A stretch of DNA of 64,000 nucleotides from Akanthomyces muscarius (taxonomy: Eukaryota > Ascomycota > Sordariomycetes > Hypocreales > Cordycipitaceae): assembly GCF_028009165.1 (NCBI RefSeq), contig NC_079244.1, positions 2,542,001 through 2,606,000 of the forward strand. The letters run 5' to 3'. A program made the position numbers and the translations under genes. Of the stretch, positions 11,301 to 23,189 are shown in pieces. Position 1 is the first letter of the stretch. Each line of letters opens with the position of its first letter. Below the pieces are notes generated by a model that saw only the letters and a list, made by a program, of their open reading frames with translations, was not told where the DNA came from and did no database searches.

Positions 11301-14300
11301 TTTGCTCTTTCTCTAGCAAGGAGGCTTGCGGCGGCACACCTTTCTAGACCTCATGATCGTCTCCCCCCTCCCTCCCACATTTTCGCCGCGGCCAATGATG
11401 TTGCAGAATCTATCAAAAGGGAAAACCGGAGGGGGCCGTTTCTTCTTTTGATGCCTTGTTCGCTATTCACGCTAGACTTGGTTTTTTTCTTGGTATAAAA
11501 AAAGAAAATCCCAGAGTCGAGAGAAGTGGCGTGGAAGCAGAGCGAGAGGAACGTGTGATGGGTAAGAAGTGACGTTTGCCTACATCTAGCGCTCTGTATG
11601 AATAAACGCAACTGCTTGTACTTGAGAAGGAAAAAGGACAGATCACTCAGAAATGGACACACTGACTTCGTTCTGCGATGGCGAATGCGCGGTAATGCCA
11701 AATCCGACGACGTGCATGAAAAGCCGTTACATTGAGAACCACCTGGTCACCACTCATCACATGGACCAGTATTGGGCTATTGTGCGACAGCCTTATCCTG
11801 CTTACTGCTGTTTTCTCTTTACGTTTCGAAAATCAGCAATAGAAATGCTGTAGAAAGATTAATTATAATCGAGAGATGTGCCAGCGACTCATGATAAGCT
11901 TTCTTTAATTTACTAGATTTCTGCGCTCTACATAGTGTCTGGCCATGAGCATGAGCCGAGTTTCATCTAGAGAGCCCTGCGTTCCGGGCCCAAGGAAGCC
12001 ACGAGCCTCTCGACCCGCGTGGCGAAACATCCTTTAATCTTTGCCAGGACTCTTAGCTATTCATGGGTGGTTCTGAATCATGTTTCCCGATTTCTCTTTC
12101 GCTTCGGTGTTTGCCTGCGATGGCTTGGCTCAGCTTATTACTCACTCCCGTCTGATGCTCAATGACCCCTGCTAGGGCGGGAAGTATGCGTTCATGTTCC
12201 CGCTATGAGCAGCTGGACAAAGCACAATCCAAGCCTTGCCCAGGTCGATGTAGAGGGGAACGCGTGGAAAGCCAAACGCGCTCGTCAGAGGACTTGGCTT
12301 GTCGGCTGCTACCTGACCTTTACGATGCTTCGTCAATCGTGAGAAATTCCATGTAAGGCGATTGGCAGAGCCTTGAATCAGCCTCGTTCCCTTGTCACTT
12401 ATGCGACCGGGCACACAACCACACACACCACAACAACACCGCCGTACGATCTGTATAGGGCCGGCAATCGCGCAAACTTGGGGGAGGGTCAACTGGACCA
12501 TGGTGTTCACACCACGACGCGCACCCCGGCTACGTTCTTTAACGTCTGGTCATCTTTTATACAGCAAGCCGCAATATCTGTATTTCGGCATCTTGGTTCC
12601 TTCGTAGCAAGCCTAGTAAATGACCAGCTCTGGTCATAATCTGCAGCATGTCGGCTGACATTCAGCCAAGCACCAGCAAGGCTCGCTGATGCGACCCGAA
12701 TTTAGCTGCGCTGCGTGCGGGATGCTCGGATCAGCACACGATATGCAGTCAACTGCTCTGCTGACATGCTGCCTCTTCAGTGCGACACTGGCGACTATAC
12801 CCGCGTTGCAAGGCTGCGGCATGACTTCATGCCTGACATCACTGCCTTAATTTTCCTACATTTCCAAGACGACAAGAATGAGAGCACTTTGCTGGAACTT
12901 TCGCATTCTGTCCATGTGATAAATGCCCGCAACAGCACTGCAGTAGCATTGCAATACATGCACGCTCCAGATGAATACGACTGTGGGAATACGGGCTCAG
13001 TCTAGGCGGTTTTGCGCAACCTAGTCGGAGTTTTCACTCTGATCATTTGCGACATGCATAACCAAATTTGCAAGTCGCGCAGCCTAGCCATGCTGCCTAG
13101 TAATATTTGAAGGCGCAGGACTAATGCGCCTCAGCGCGATCCTTGGCCGCGTGACGCGTGTTCAAGTCGCGAACAACACGCCTCGTCATATCATGGCAAT
13201 TCCCAGGTACAATGAAGAAGCCTTCTCACGATGGCTGGCTGCATGCTGTTACTGCCAAAAAGACCGGTGTTAAGTTCCCTCATGTAGCACGAATATCACA
13301 TGCCACAACTCGCCCTTCTCTTTCATAGCACTTGCACGTTTCACAGAACAAGGAGCTTTCCCTGGCCGCATCGGTGAAACGATAATGTACGTTGTGTGCA
13401 AGGTTCCAAGAAAACACGACTCATGACTCACCGAGCGGCTTTGGAAACAATGTGCCCGGGACAAGGCCGAGATTATACGGGTCTAGAAAGGGAGCTCTGC
13501 AAGACATTTGTTGCAAGCGAGGTGATGAGCGGGCACGCGGAAAAGAAGGCAAATGCCAGCCAACAAGCCGCCAAGAGGAAGGCGGGCGTGTGGCTATCTG
13601 GCCAGCCCCAGCGGAACAGACGGGACGCAAAGTACTTGCTTGACATGGGCTTTTTTAAAGGCAGCGGAGCCATTCGCAACATCTTTTCGACAGCCCGCCA
13701 CAGGCGACTTGAACCATTGGGGATTGACAGGCATACAGGCCAGCCGGGTGGGACCGTTGCTCGCCATTAGCGTTGAAAACGGATCAGTGGTTGTTTTCAG
13801 AGCTGTGCCAGCCCAAATCGGGCTGTTAAGCCACTGGCGACTAGTGGCTGAAGCTGACAAGACAAAGTGGGCTAGGCACTGAGCTGTAGCGGCCGCAAGG
13901 CCCTGGTCCTCACTACTACTGAGTAATACGACGAGGGACAAGGTAGCCTTGTGAAGTGTTCGGAGTGCGGGTGCAGGGCGAAGAGTCGGGGCTGCGGTGA
14001 ATGAGCCTGTCGTGTGTAGCCAGTAGTCGAGGTGAGTCTGTTCAGTAGCCCACCATGTTGAGCAACAGATGGAAGAGTTGCACAGGCAGAGACGGGATGG
14101 ACCACTATTCCACCTAGGCGCGGAGAGTGGGCATGCCGCTGGGCGATCGAGGCGGGCGTTGGTGTGCACAATGCGCAACAATCGCGCTCTGATCAGTGAT
14201 AGTGCAGCAGCTTGCAGCTTGGTCCAGCCACCGTATGACGTGCGGGGTGCACCATGCCATGAGCTGTTGCGCGCCATTTGCCCTGCCCTGGCTCTACCAG

Positions 14301-17300
14301 TACCAGTAGGCCTCGTAAGAAACCCAGAAGAGTTTGGGGGGGCCGACAAACCATCGTTCCCGCAAGTCAGAGTAAAGCGGAAAAAATGAGAGAGCTGCAA
14401 TAGATGTACGCGCCCTTCCCCCGAGGCGAACTAGTGCAGTGCATCTACTTGCAGCACAGAACGGGTCCAGAGGCAGGACTAGCTTGCGATGGCGTCTAGG
14501 TTTCAGCAATCATCCGTACGGGTTTCGAGGTGCGTGGCCAACCACCAGCTGGATTGCAAAACGGGCGATGGTGCCACTTCTTTGAGTCAGAATCGAAGCT
14601 ATAAACAAATCCACCGCACAGCACCATATAGGTCCGGATAAGGTCAGCGCCAAAGTGGGATGGCAAGGTGGCGGGATTGTTGCGTTAAAAGTAGACGACG
14701 CTGGACGGGCTGAAGAGTCCATAATAAGAGGTCCAAAATCGAATATCCTGTTGCCTGTGTTGCCAGCTGGAGCAGTGGCACAGTTCCGTCAGAAAAATAT
14801 GGGCTTGGCTCATTGCCAGAGGATTTTAGTTACCATCACAAGCAGTCAGTGCTGGGAGATTTAAGCTGAGACGACTTGCCTAGAACCTTGAGGTGCTAAA
14901 AGAAACATCCATTGCCGCTAGATTCACGGGACCTTACCACATGTGACTTTAATTTTCACAGTTGTGATCTGTCTTTACCGACTGTCTGGCCTTGGACGAG
15001 ACGGTTTGGGCTCTTTGGCCCAGACCGTGGCAGGGCGACTCGGACCTCAACCACATTAGCTCTAGCCAGGGCAGGGACAGCGTGGTCCAGGCAGCAGAGC
15101 AAGCGGCAAGGCGTATTCGCCGGATCAGTGCCGAAGCAGATGGGCAAGTAAACAGTGAGTGGTAACATGCTTCGAGTGTAAGACATTGATGCTAAATTGT
15201 CTGCCTTGTCAAAATCGCTGGTGCAGATGGTGATCTGGCTTTGCTGCCATGGTCGGGAGAACTTCCCGAAATAGCAGCAGAGACAGAACAGGCCGGCTGA
15301 AGCAAGACCTTGCCGACAGTGCATCCATATCGTACTGATAGGTAGTAGTTCTACTTGCGTGTCTAGAGTCGTCGGCAGCAGGCGCAGTCGTGGATGGGTG
15401 TGCGAAAGCAGGCTTGGCAAGTCAAGGGAAGCCATCAATGGCGCGGACTTGGCGCAGGGAGGCGTACTGGAACCTGCGTGGCTAAGTTTAGATGCAGCTG
15501 GTATGCTGACAGAGACATTGCGGGCAGAACGGGCAGAGAGCACGAGGAGGTTGTGGGTGTGAAAATCAGCAAACAAGTCGTGATGCAAAGAATCTGAGAG
15601 AGATCTGGGGGTTCGGTAAACGGGTCCTCGCCGCGCCGGCCTTGCAGACAGAGTTGGCAGCTGGTAGTCGCAAGTGGCAAGTGGTTGCGCCAGCTGCCAC
15701 ACCATCTTCGAGATACCCGCGTTTGCTCTGCAACGGCCAACGGCAAGGTACCTGAAGAGGGGGAGGGGGCAAACGGCCAACATCAGGACCAGCCGTAGCT
15801 GAGTAGCGTCAAGGTGCAGTGGGGCAAGGTAGTGGTGGGCAAGATGCAGCATGATCGGAAAATGCACCAAGCAGCCTACATCATTGGCCAAGGTTACAGG
15901 TACCGCCTGAAGTCAGAAAACATGCAGAAAACTGGCGCAGGGCTAACTTGTCATTTGGAAGAACAGATATAAATATGCTCAGAGGTATCCGTACGTATCC
16001 AACCAATGCTACATACGACGCGAGGCCTGTAGGCTTAGAGGCCAGTACGTACCCAGTAGCTAGGCTTTGGAAGGGTGGACCGCCTGGATCTGCAGACCAA
16101 TGGCCCCGAAATAAATGGTCAATGCACAAGAAGCGAGGCGAAAGCCGATTCCTTCACCCCGTCTCTTTTAGATTTTTTTTACGCCGAGCTGAAGACAAAA
16201 ATGACGTGAAAACTGATTCTGATGAGTCGTTTCTCTCCGGGGCGTGTGCGAACCAGGGCCGCCGGATGTGGATGTCGGCCCCGACAAGACGAACATGGTA
16301 CGGTAACATTGCCGAAGCCGAAAACAGACACGACAGGACATATGGGAGATGGGGAAAAAGCAAGAAAACTTTTCTGGCTCCTCTTATTGTACTGGTATTC
16401 TAGTCATGTATTTTCCGGGGTCGACTTCCGCATTTGTTCTCTATCAAGGAAACAGAACAGAACCCCCCAGTACTGGCTACTGTGTGTGTGAGGAACCAGA
16501 CCTCACGGCCATCGCTGGGAATAGCGCGTGGTAAAATTAGCAGTAGCCCAGCAGCGCTAGCGTGTGACGATGCAGGCCGGGCCAAGCTCAGACCCAAAGG
16601 CGCAGAGGCCATCTTTCACTCTAGCTCTGACAAGTCCGGGAAACGGTTTAAATGAAGGAAACGAGTCGCATCAATGACCTTGCAAGACACGCTGCTCTTG
16701 AGCCGCTGGTCGGGCCTCTTTGTTTTCCCTCTCGCAATATGCCAGCCAACTATGAAAGCAGCCAATATAACTGAAATTCTGCATTTGATCCAAGCTCCAT
16801 CGGGCGCTGAAGCTTGCTGCAGTTGCATGGGTAGTCCAGTAGTCGAGATTGGACCCCGTTTCGACGTTGCACATGAACTTCATGGTACTTATTATTAGAA
16901 AGCCAATACTCTTGAGCTCTAGAGAGGAAATGTCATCGAACTTGGCCAGGCAGTTCCTAGAAGAAACAAGCTCGGAACCGCTTTCTCCTTCACATACACA
17001 CCCCTCCCCTCCACCCATCAGCATACTTCGGGGCTCCGTCCTTCCGCCCTTTCCCAAGCGTAAACTCTGTTGCCACAGATAGTTGGCCAGACGGGTCCTG
17101 CATGGAACGTTCATGGGCCTTCAAGTCAGGCAACGAGGGCGATGCAATTGGCACTAGCACCATTTGATTTCTTACCGGGTCGTCTTTGGGGGCCTGGGTC
17201 AGCGACTTGGGAGAATCAAAACCCCGTCGGCAGATGGGATAGGTTAGCGTTTTGGTTCCCTCGAGTGTTTTCATTTATTATAACTTGTTACAATTTGAAA

Positions 17301-19499
17301 GATGGTGTGTTACTGAGTAAAAGGTTCTTAGTCTCGGAAAACGCTCACTATTGCCCGAGTTGCTTATGTTTGATACTTGTTCTTGTCAAGGCGAACAGAT
17401 CTGGTGATGGGTACAACCCACGAAGCCATTGGGTATATACCTAGATTGGCGTGCTTCTGACACAGTGATTGGGTACCTTATACTGAGGCTCGCAGAATGC
17501 GTGAGCAGGTTGCAGTCGCCCCGTGGTTCCGAAAGTGTACGGTGGTATCTCGAGGAATTGACTTTCTGGCAGCGTGTGTCTTCGTCATACTCTCCGTAAC
17601 CGTATCGTTGCAAGCCTTGGCAGGTTCCTGTATCCGGCCTCCTATAGAACGACATCATATCTCGTAGTTTATCCGCTTGCTCGACGCAGCGCTCGATCGC
17701 GAGTGGTGGGACAATGGAGAACAATACTCCAGCGATCAGCCAGTGGGCTTGACTAGCAGACGAGGCTAGAGAACTGCCATCGGATAGTGGGCAGCCCGGC
17801 GAGCGCTCCAGACTGTCATGTATGACCAGCATATGTACTGGTTAGCTCCTCGAGATGTCGCTGGATGACGCCAACAACGACATCAGAGGAAAGACAGCCT
17901 GGCTTTGAAAGAGAAAGGGCCAGGGGTAGTCGTACAGGAGAGTGGATTCGACCTTGATGCATCTTATTGTGGCGGCCAGTTGCCAGGCAAACCAGGCTGG
18001 CAAGCTGGTGATGCCAGGCCGGGATGCTTGGGGGCGAGGGGGCAACTGGGAGCTTCGCAGCGTGCAGCCAGGCAACAGGCCAGGAGACTTGCTAGCGGGG
18101 GGAGCTGCTGCTGTTTTTAGCGCACTTTATTTTAGCGGGCAATTTCTCAGGCAGCGCACGCTAGCAGCCCTCTAGGAGCGGCTTGCAGTCGCTCCAGGTG
18201 CCTGTAGCAAAGGACTTGCAGCGACACCTCACGCCACTCTTATTAGCCACACACGCCCCCTCCCACCAGTTTACCTACCTACTTCGTACCCTATTACCCC
18301 AGCTTTGTGCTCCCTACAAGGTCGGCGGCCCTCGTCTAGCCAGTTGTAGGCCAAGGCGCTCCCTCTTCACATCGACTTTTTGGATCCCCTCGACAGTGGT
18401 GGTGTGTGTTCTGGGAATGCGATTCGCCGCCTAGGATGGGCGCGGATGGAGTTACGAGCCAGCATCGCGGGCGGGGTAGGCAAGTAGGGCAGTAAGGTCC
18501 CTAGGCAATGGTAAAGTGTAAAAGACGACAGTTGCAACTGGACAGATTACCTCTCTGTGGCTTACTGCGGTAGCGGTTGGGCCTGCATGGTGCCGTCACT
18601 TTTTCCTCAGCCCCAGCCCAGCTCTGCCTGTCACCATTTCGGGCTTAACCACTCTGTAACACCGCATTGTGCGACTCTTGCATACATGGACTGATTGTTG
18701 CGAGGCGATGCAATTACAGGTGAGAAGCAGGCGTAATCAGGCTTTCTGGTAATCAAGTCATCTGCGCCGGTTTCTAGCCTGAAGGAGCCTAGCACCGGAC
18801 GGATTCCCCATTGCTTGCAGTCGACGCTACTGTGGGCAGCGCTATCATTTGAGAGGGGCCTGCTAAGGTAACGGGAGGTGGGCTTTTTTTAGCAGTTGGA
18901 AGGTGGAAGGCTCATCAGAGGGCATGGGCAGCGATCTGACAGGAGGAGCATGGCTGAGGTGACCCTTGCGGTATTTGTAATGGTTGCTTGGTGATTTTGA
19001 TAATGATGAGATGCATATTGGTGTAGCTGAGTGCTGCAGAAAAGCCAGTCCATCTAGCTGTAGGTATCCGTACGCATCCCTGAAATACCTCGTACAGCAT
19101 ATTAATGATTCGGCCAGCGCCGGCTTGCAGCTGGTAAACCGCCTGCCGTGGTCTGCCCAGGTAGGAAAGGTAGTGCCGAGCCGTCGCCACTGTAACTCCA
19201 CGGCTACAGGCACTCGGAGCACTAAAACGGTAAAAAAAAAAATGGAAGAAAAAAATGGAAATAAAATAAAATAAGAAATCAGAGAGGCGGAACAGAGGAG
19301 AGTCATGTTCCATGCCTGCCAGTACCTAAAGGTGCTAGCCCGCTAGCAGGCACATGATACAGCGACACCCCAACTCCCCTCCATTACATTACTGAGTAGC
19401 AGGCACAAACAGGCCCAAGAGCCACTGTTACTCGTCGGCCCAGCAGGTACCTACAGCGAGGGATTAGCTACCTACCAACACCCAACAAATACCAGCAAC
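8390..19499. other. Gene-poor block of about 11 kb, no supported gene
   Basis: I find no spliced or unspliced frame with recognisable protein motifs, no tRNA-like B box in a foldable context and no long repeat. Composition is mixed: an AT-rich patch at about 8940-9030 (including a TATAAATA at 9014), CT-rich tracts around 10680-11190, and otherwise balanced sequence, so it does not look like heavily RIP-mutated, AT-rich DNA. The longest open frames are on the minus strand at 13594-14400 (268 codons) and 14956-15891 (311 codons); both have poor amino acid composition with very few acidic residues. Short TACTGAGTA motifs occur at 13917, 17311 and 19390. Missed short or highly spliced genes and non-coding RNAs remain possible. 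Confidence 0.55.
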
Positions 19500-20720
19500 G
19501 GGCAACCTGGTCAACTCCCACCCGCTCGCTACGGGCCTTTGCATGCCTTTTGCATTTATATTTCCGTCCTTGCAGGTACATGCACAACCTCGTTCCCCTC
19601 CTTCTCCTCCTCCCATCCTCTCCACCACCACCACCACCACCACCATCTCGTCAACCACCTCCTCCTCCAGGCCACCCTCCCTCCCTTCATCATCCACCAC
19701 TCCAGCCCACCGTACGCCGCCCACGCCCACGCCCACCCCAAGAACAAGGCCAGCCAACGCCCGCCGCCCTTCAACCGGCGCTATACTAGGTTCTCCCACA
19801 CGGCCAACCGTGAAGCATCTCGCACGCGCGTCACTGCACGCTTTGCATCACCACACTACAAGCCAAGCTTCAACATAGCTGCTCTCCTCAAACACCAGCT
19901 ACAGCCACCATCGACGACTCTCGCACCGTCTCGCGACTTTAGCCGCGACTCTACCCTGCCTTCTTTCTTTTCGCCTGTTTCGTCCCCGTCCTCGGTCTTG
20001 CGCACTCTGTTTCTCGACTGATCCCCGCTGCGCCTTCGCAACTCGCGCTCCTTCTCCGTTTGCGCCATCGCCACCTGCGCAGCACTTGGCTTTTTCCAAA
20101 TCATCCTGAACTGCCCGTCGACAAACCGCCAGCTTCGCTTCGTTCTGCTGCGCACGCATCCGGGCCTCCCGGCTGATTTCTGGCTTGTGTCTCTCCTCAC
20201 TCGTGTCATCGCTTTACTCGCGCCGCCACGCGTTGCCACCAACAAGCTTGTACTAAGCAGTTTGCGCCGTCTGTCGCAGCGCTCGCATTTTCCTCCCAGG
20301 TAACTATACACAGCTTCGTATCATCCCCGCGCCGCTTGCTCTGCTCCGACTCGTGTCTATTTTTTCTTCCCTTCTTCTCCCTGCCCTTGCACTTTGTTCG
20401 CCCTATCCTAAGCTATTTATGGCCCTCGCGGCCTGTCGCATGCTCCCAAGCCGCGCATCGCCCGCCTGTGTTAGCCTCCAAGCCTGCTAGCTCACACCCG
20501 CCGCAACCACCACGGCCGTTGCCGCCGCACCACTCAAGAAGCTCCGTATCCATGTGCCCAGCTCGACACCATCTTGTTCCCGCTGCCACACCGCATACAT
20601 GCATGCCCAAATCACCTTTTCGCTTTAACTGCGTCTTGACTTGCTTCTTTCGAACTTCACTCGTCGAGTCCATCCTTCTCTTCCCTGCCACCACTCGCCT
20701 CGGGTTCGGCCGCCGTTGCC
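19500..20720 (+). promoter_or_regulatory. Pyrimidine-rich promoter and 5' leader of the Rsc7-like gene
   Basis: The plus strand here is strongly C/T-rich, with runs such as the CCA microsatellite at 19622-19645 and many CTCC and TTTC tracts, as is common just upstream of and within 5' leaders of fungal genes. Several short ATG frames occur, so if transcription starts far upstream the mRNA would carry upstream ORFs. The exact transcription start cannot be read from sequence. Confidence 0.45.
19622..19645 (+). repeat. CCA trinucleotide microsatellite, 8 units
   Basis: Eight uninterrupted CCA units lie in the CT-rich leader of the Rsc7-like gene. It is probably non-coding and may vary in length between strains. 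Confidence 0.9.
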
Positions 20721-23189
20721 ATGTACGCCCGCCAACCCGGTGGCAGCGCCGAGGGTGCCACAATCAATCCTGCGGCCCTCAACTTTCCCGGTAAGCGCTC
20801 CCGCTCCCGTTCTTGCTTCATTTATGCCTTTCTGGGATCGCATCGCTTGTCGCACACCTTTTGCGACCGTGCGCGCCATGTCTGCTTGCTTTGCGCCGTT
20901 GCGATAAACCCCGCCGTGGCCTGGTTTGCACCAGTTCCCATGTCATCTTATCGCGCGTCACCCCTGCGGCTCCCAGCAGAGCTCCATCGGTGCTTGCTCT
21001 TTTTTTCTCTTCACTCTGCTAATCCTTCTTCTACCTTTCAGTCCTCCTTCCACCTCACTCTACGAATCGCGCGAAACGAACCCGATCTCCCGACACTCTT
21101 AACGTCACGCAACCCGTCGGTGCTGGTATGTCGTTACAGATTCTCTGTGGCAACGTCTTGCAACCGCTGCGTCTTGCTCCATGCGCCCGTGTCGCGTACT
21201 TAGCCTCTCTGCCTTTGCCGCACGGATTTTGCTGACACAGCAGTAATCCTGGCGTCTGCGCATGCGCGCGCATTGCCTTGGGTTCGGCCTGTTGCGTGGC
21301 ACTGTCACGGGTGCAAGCTCGGCGAGCACGGCGCTCTCACTGACCACTCTCGCTCGTCACATTTCACTTCAGAAAGCGGCTAGATCTTGTCCATTTGCTA
21401 ATGTGTTTTTCTACAAAGTAGGAGCCTCTCCAGCCCTGTCCAAGCGAACCAGACTCATGAAGCCTCACTCGGGAGATGCTTCTGAGGCGGGGGCCCAGCC
21501 GCCTGTTGCTGCCACTGCCGCGCCTACACTTCCTCCTCCTCAGACGCCACAGTCCCAGGCAACTCCCCTTCCCAGCCAACCCACGCCCGCGTACTCCGGA
21601 GGCGCTGCGCCTCCCAAGACGACTCCCACCAAATCCACCCTCAAGGCCCTGCCGACCGTTCGCGATCACACGACTGACCAGCTCAACCCGGCGGGCGATG
21701 AATACATTCCCAGAGAAACCGACGAGTTCGGTGAGAAAAAGGTCATGGCTAATGGCCAGCTGCTAGGCGGCCGAACCTATCGGTGCAGGACTTTCCTTGT
21801 GCCAAACCGTGGCGACAAACTCTTCATGCTGGCTACTGAGTGCGCCAGGGTTCTCGGCTACAGGGACTCGTATTTACTCTTCAACAAGAACAGATCCCTG
21901 TTCAAGATCATTGCCAGCCAGGCCGAAAAGGATGACCTTGTCCAGCAGGAGATTCTTCCCTTCTCATACCGTTCCCGGCAGATTGCTATTGTCACAGCCC
22001 GCTCCATGTTCCGTCAGTTTGGAAGTCGCGTCATTGACAACGGCCGTCGTGTGCGTGACGACTACTGGGAGACCAAGGCTCGTAAACAAGGCTTCACCGA
22101 AAATGACCTTGCCGGCGAGAAGCGCCCCGGAGCCGCCAAGGCTCGCGAGGCCGCCGAAGCCCAGAACAATGTCATGCTTACCGGACCTCACACCGAGATT
22201 GTCTATAACAATGCCCCAGGGCCATATCCCGGCGCGCCACAACCTCACATCGTCCAACCAGGTATGATGGGAGGCCCCGGATCTACCACTAGGATGCCCG
22301 CGTTAACAATCGCTCCAGACCTAAATGATAACCGCCCCAGGGACTATTCAGGGATCGTTAGACGCGGCCCGCGCCAGGAAATCACCGGACCGGCCTACCA
22401 GGATCAGACCCGGCCCTCCCCTGCTATGGAACTGCATTCCCAGACTCACCACGCTGCCGAGTTCAACAGGTCCGTGAACCAGCAGCGTGACATGCGCGGC
22501 GACTATCTCCAGGGCATCTGGCACCGTCCCCACGAGCAGCCTCCGTCCAGCCTGACACAACCCGTTGGTACTTCTGATGCCGCTCCCACGTCCCGTGCCA
22601 CTGCGTCTCCCCACGCTGCTGCTGCAGGTTTACCCCAGCCTGGCGGAGTAGCTTCCCGATCGCCTCAGATGATGATGACCAACGCCCCTTACTCGCAGGG
22701 CATTGGTGCCCAGATGGGACAAGGCATGAGACAAGGTATGTACTCGGCGCACCTCCTTAATGACTCACATTGCTAACAGCTCTAGGGTCCACCGGCAGCA
22801 TCAACGCCGGACAGCCTGGCTACAACTACCAGTCTGGACAGCAAATGTGGCCGCAAAACCCCCAAGCTGCCCAAGGCGCCTACGGAAGCTACACGACCCA
22901 GGGTCAACAGCCACATCCCTCACAGTCACCCGCTTCCATGCGTCAGCCTGGAAGCGGCCAGATGCAGAACATGCAGTTCCCACCCATGGGGGCCATGCCG
23001 CAATACGGTGGCCAACAGAGCATGTACGCGGCGGACCAGACGCCGAGACAATACATGCAGCAGCCAGCTGCCGGCCAACCGGGCGTTGGCCAGGCGTGGC
23101 AGGGCCAGCACTCGCCAACCCAGCCTCCTCCTCCTCAGCAGCAGCAGCAGCAACAGCAGTGGTGGAACCCCTCGCAGCAGCCACAATAA
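20721..23189 (+). CDS. Chromatin-remodelling subunit of the Rsc7/Npl6/Swp82 family
   Basis: Three exons, 20721-20790, 21422-22735 and 22780-23189, give 597 aa. Exon 1 encodes MYARQPGGSAEGATINPAALNFP; splicing at phase 1 joins it to GASPALSKRTRLMKPHS. The conserved core lies at about residues 120 to 240: ANGQLLGGRTYRCRTF, RGDKLFMLATECARVLGYRDSYLLFNKNRSLFKI, and IAIVTARSMFRQFGSRVIDNGRRVRDDYW. This block defines the Rsc7/Swp82 subunits of the RSC and SWI/SNF ATP-dependent remodellers, so the protein is a nuclear scaffold or regulatory subunit, not the ATPase. The C-terminal half is low-complexity, rich in Gln, Pro, Gly and Met, ending in a polyGln stretch. The first intron is 631 nt, far longer than others here, and the last intron has two in-frame acceptors 6 nt apart. 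Whether it serves RSC or SWI/SNF cannot be told. Confidence 0.9.
20791..21421 (+). other. Long 631-nt intron in the Rsc7-like gene
   Basis: The donor GTAAGC follows codon 23 at phase 1, and the acceptor AAAGTAG precedes GAGCCTCTCC, which restores the frame. Other introns in this window are 44 to 151 nt. The interior has several other AG acceptors and GT donors, so an alternative internal exon or an alternative promoter inside it cannot be excluded. The next in-frame Met in exon 2 lies just before KPHSGDASE. Confidence 0.7.

Noticed and set aside
10998..11498. 166-codon frame in the gene-poor block
   Set aside because: Its translation is low-complexity Pro/Arg/Lys from CT-rich and GA-rich tracts; it looks like promoter-type DNA, not coding.
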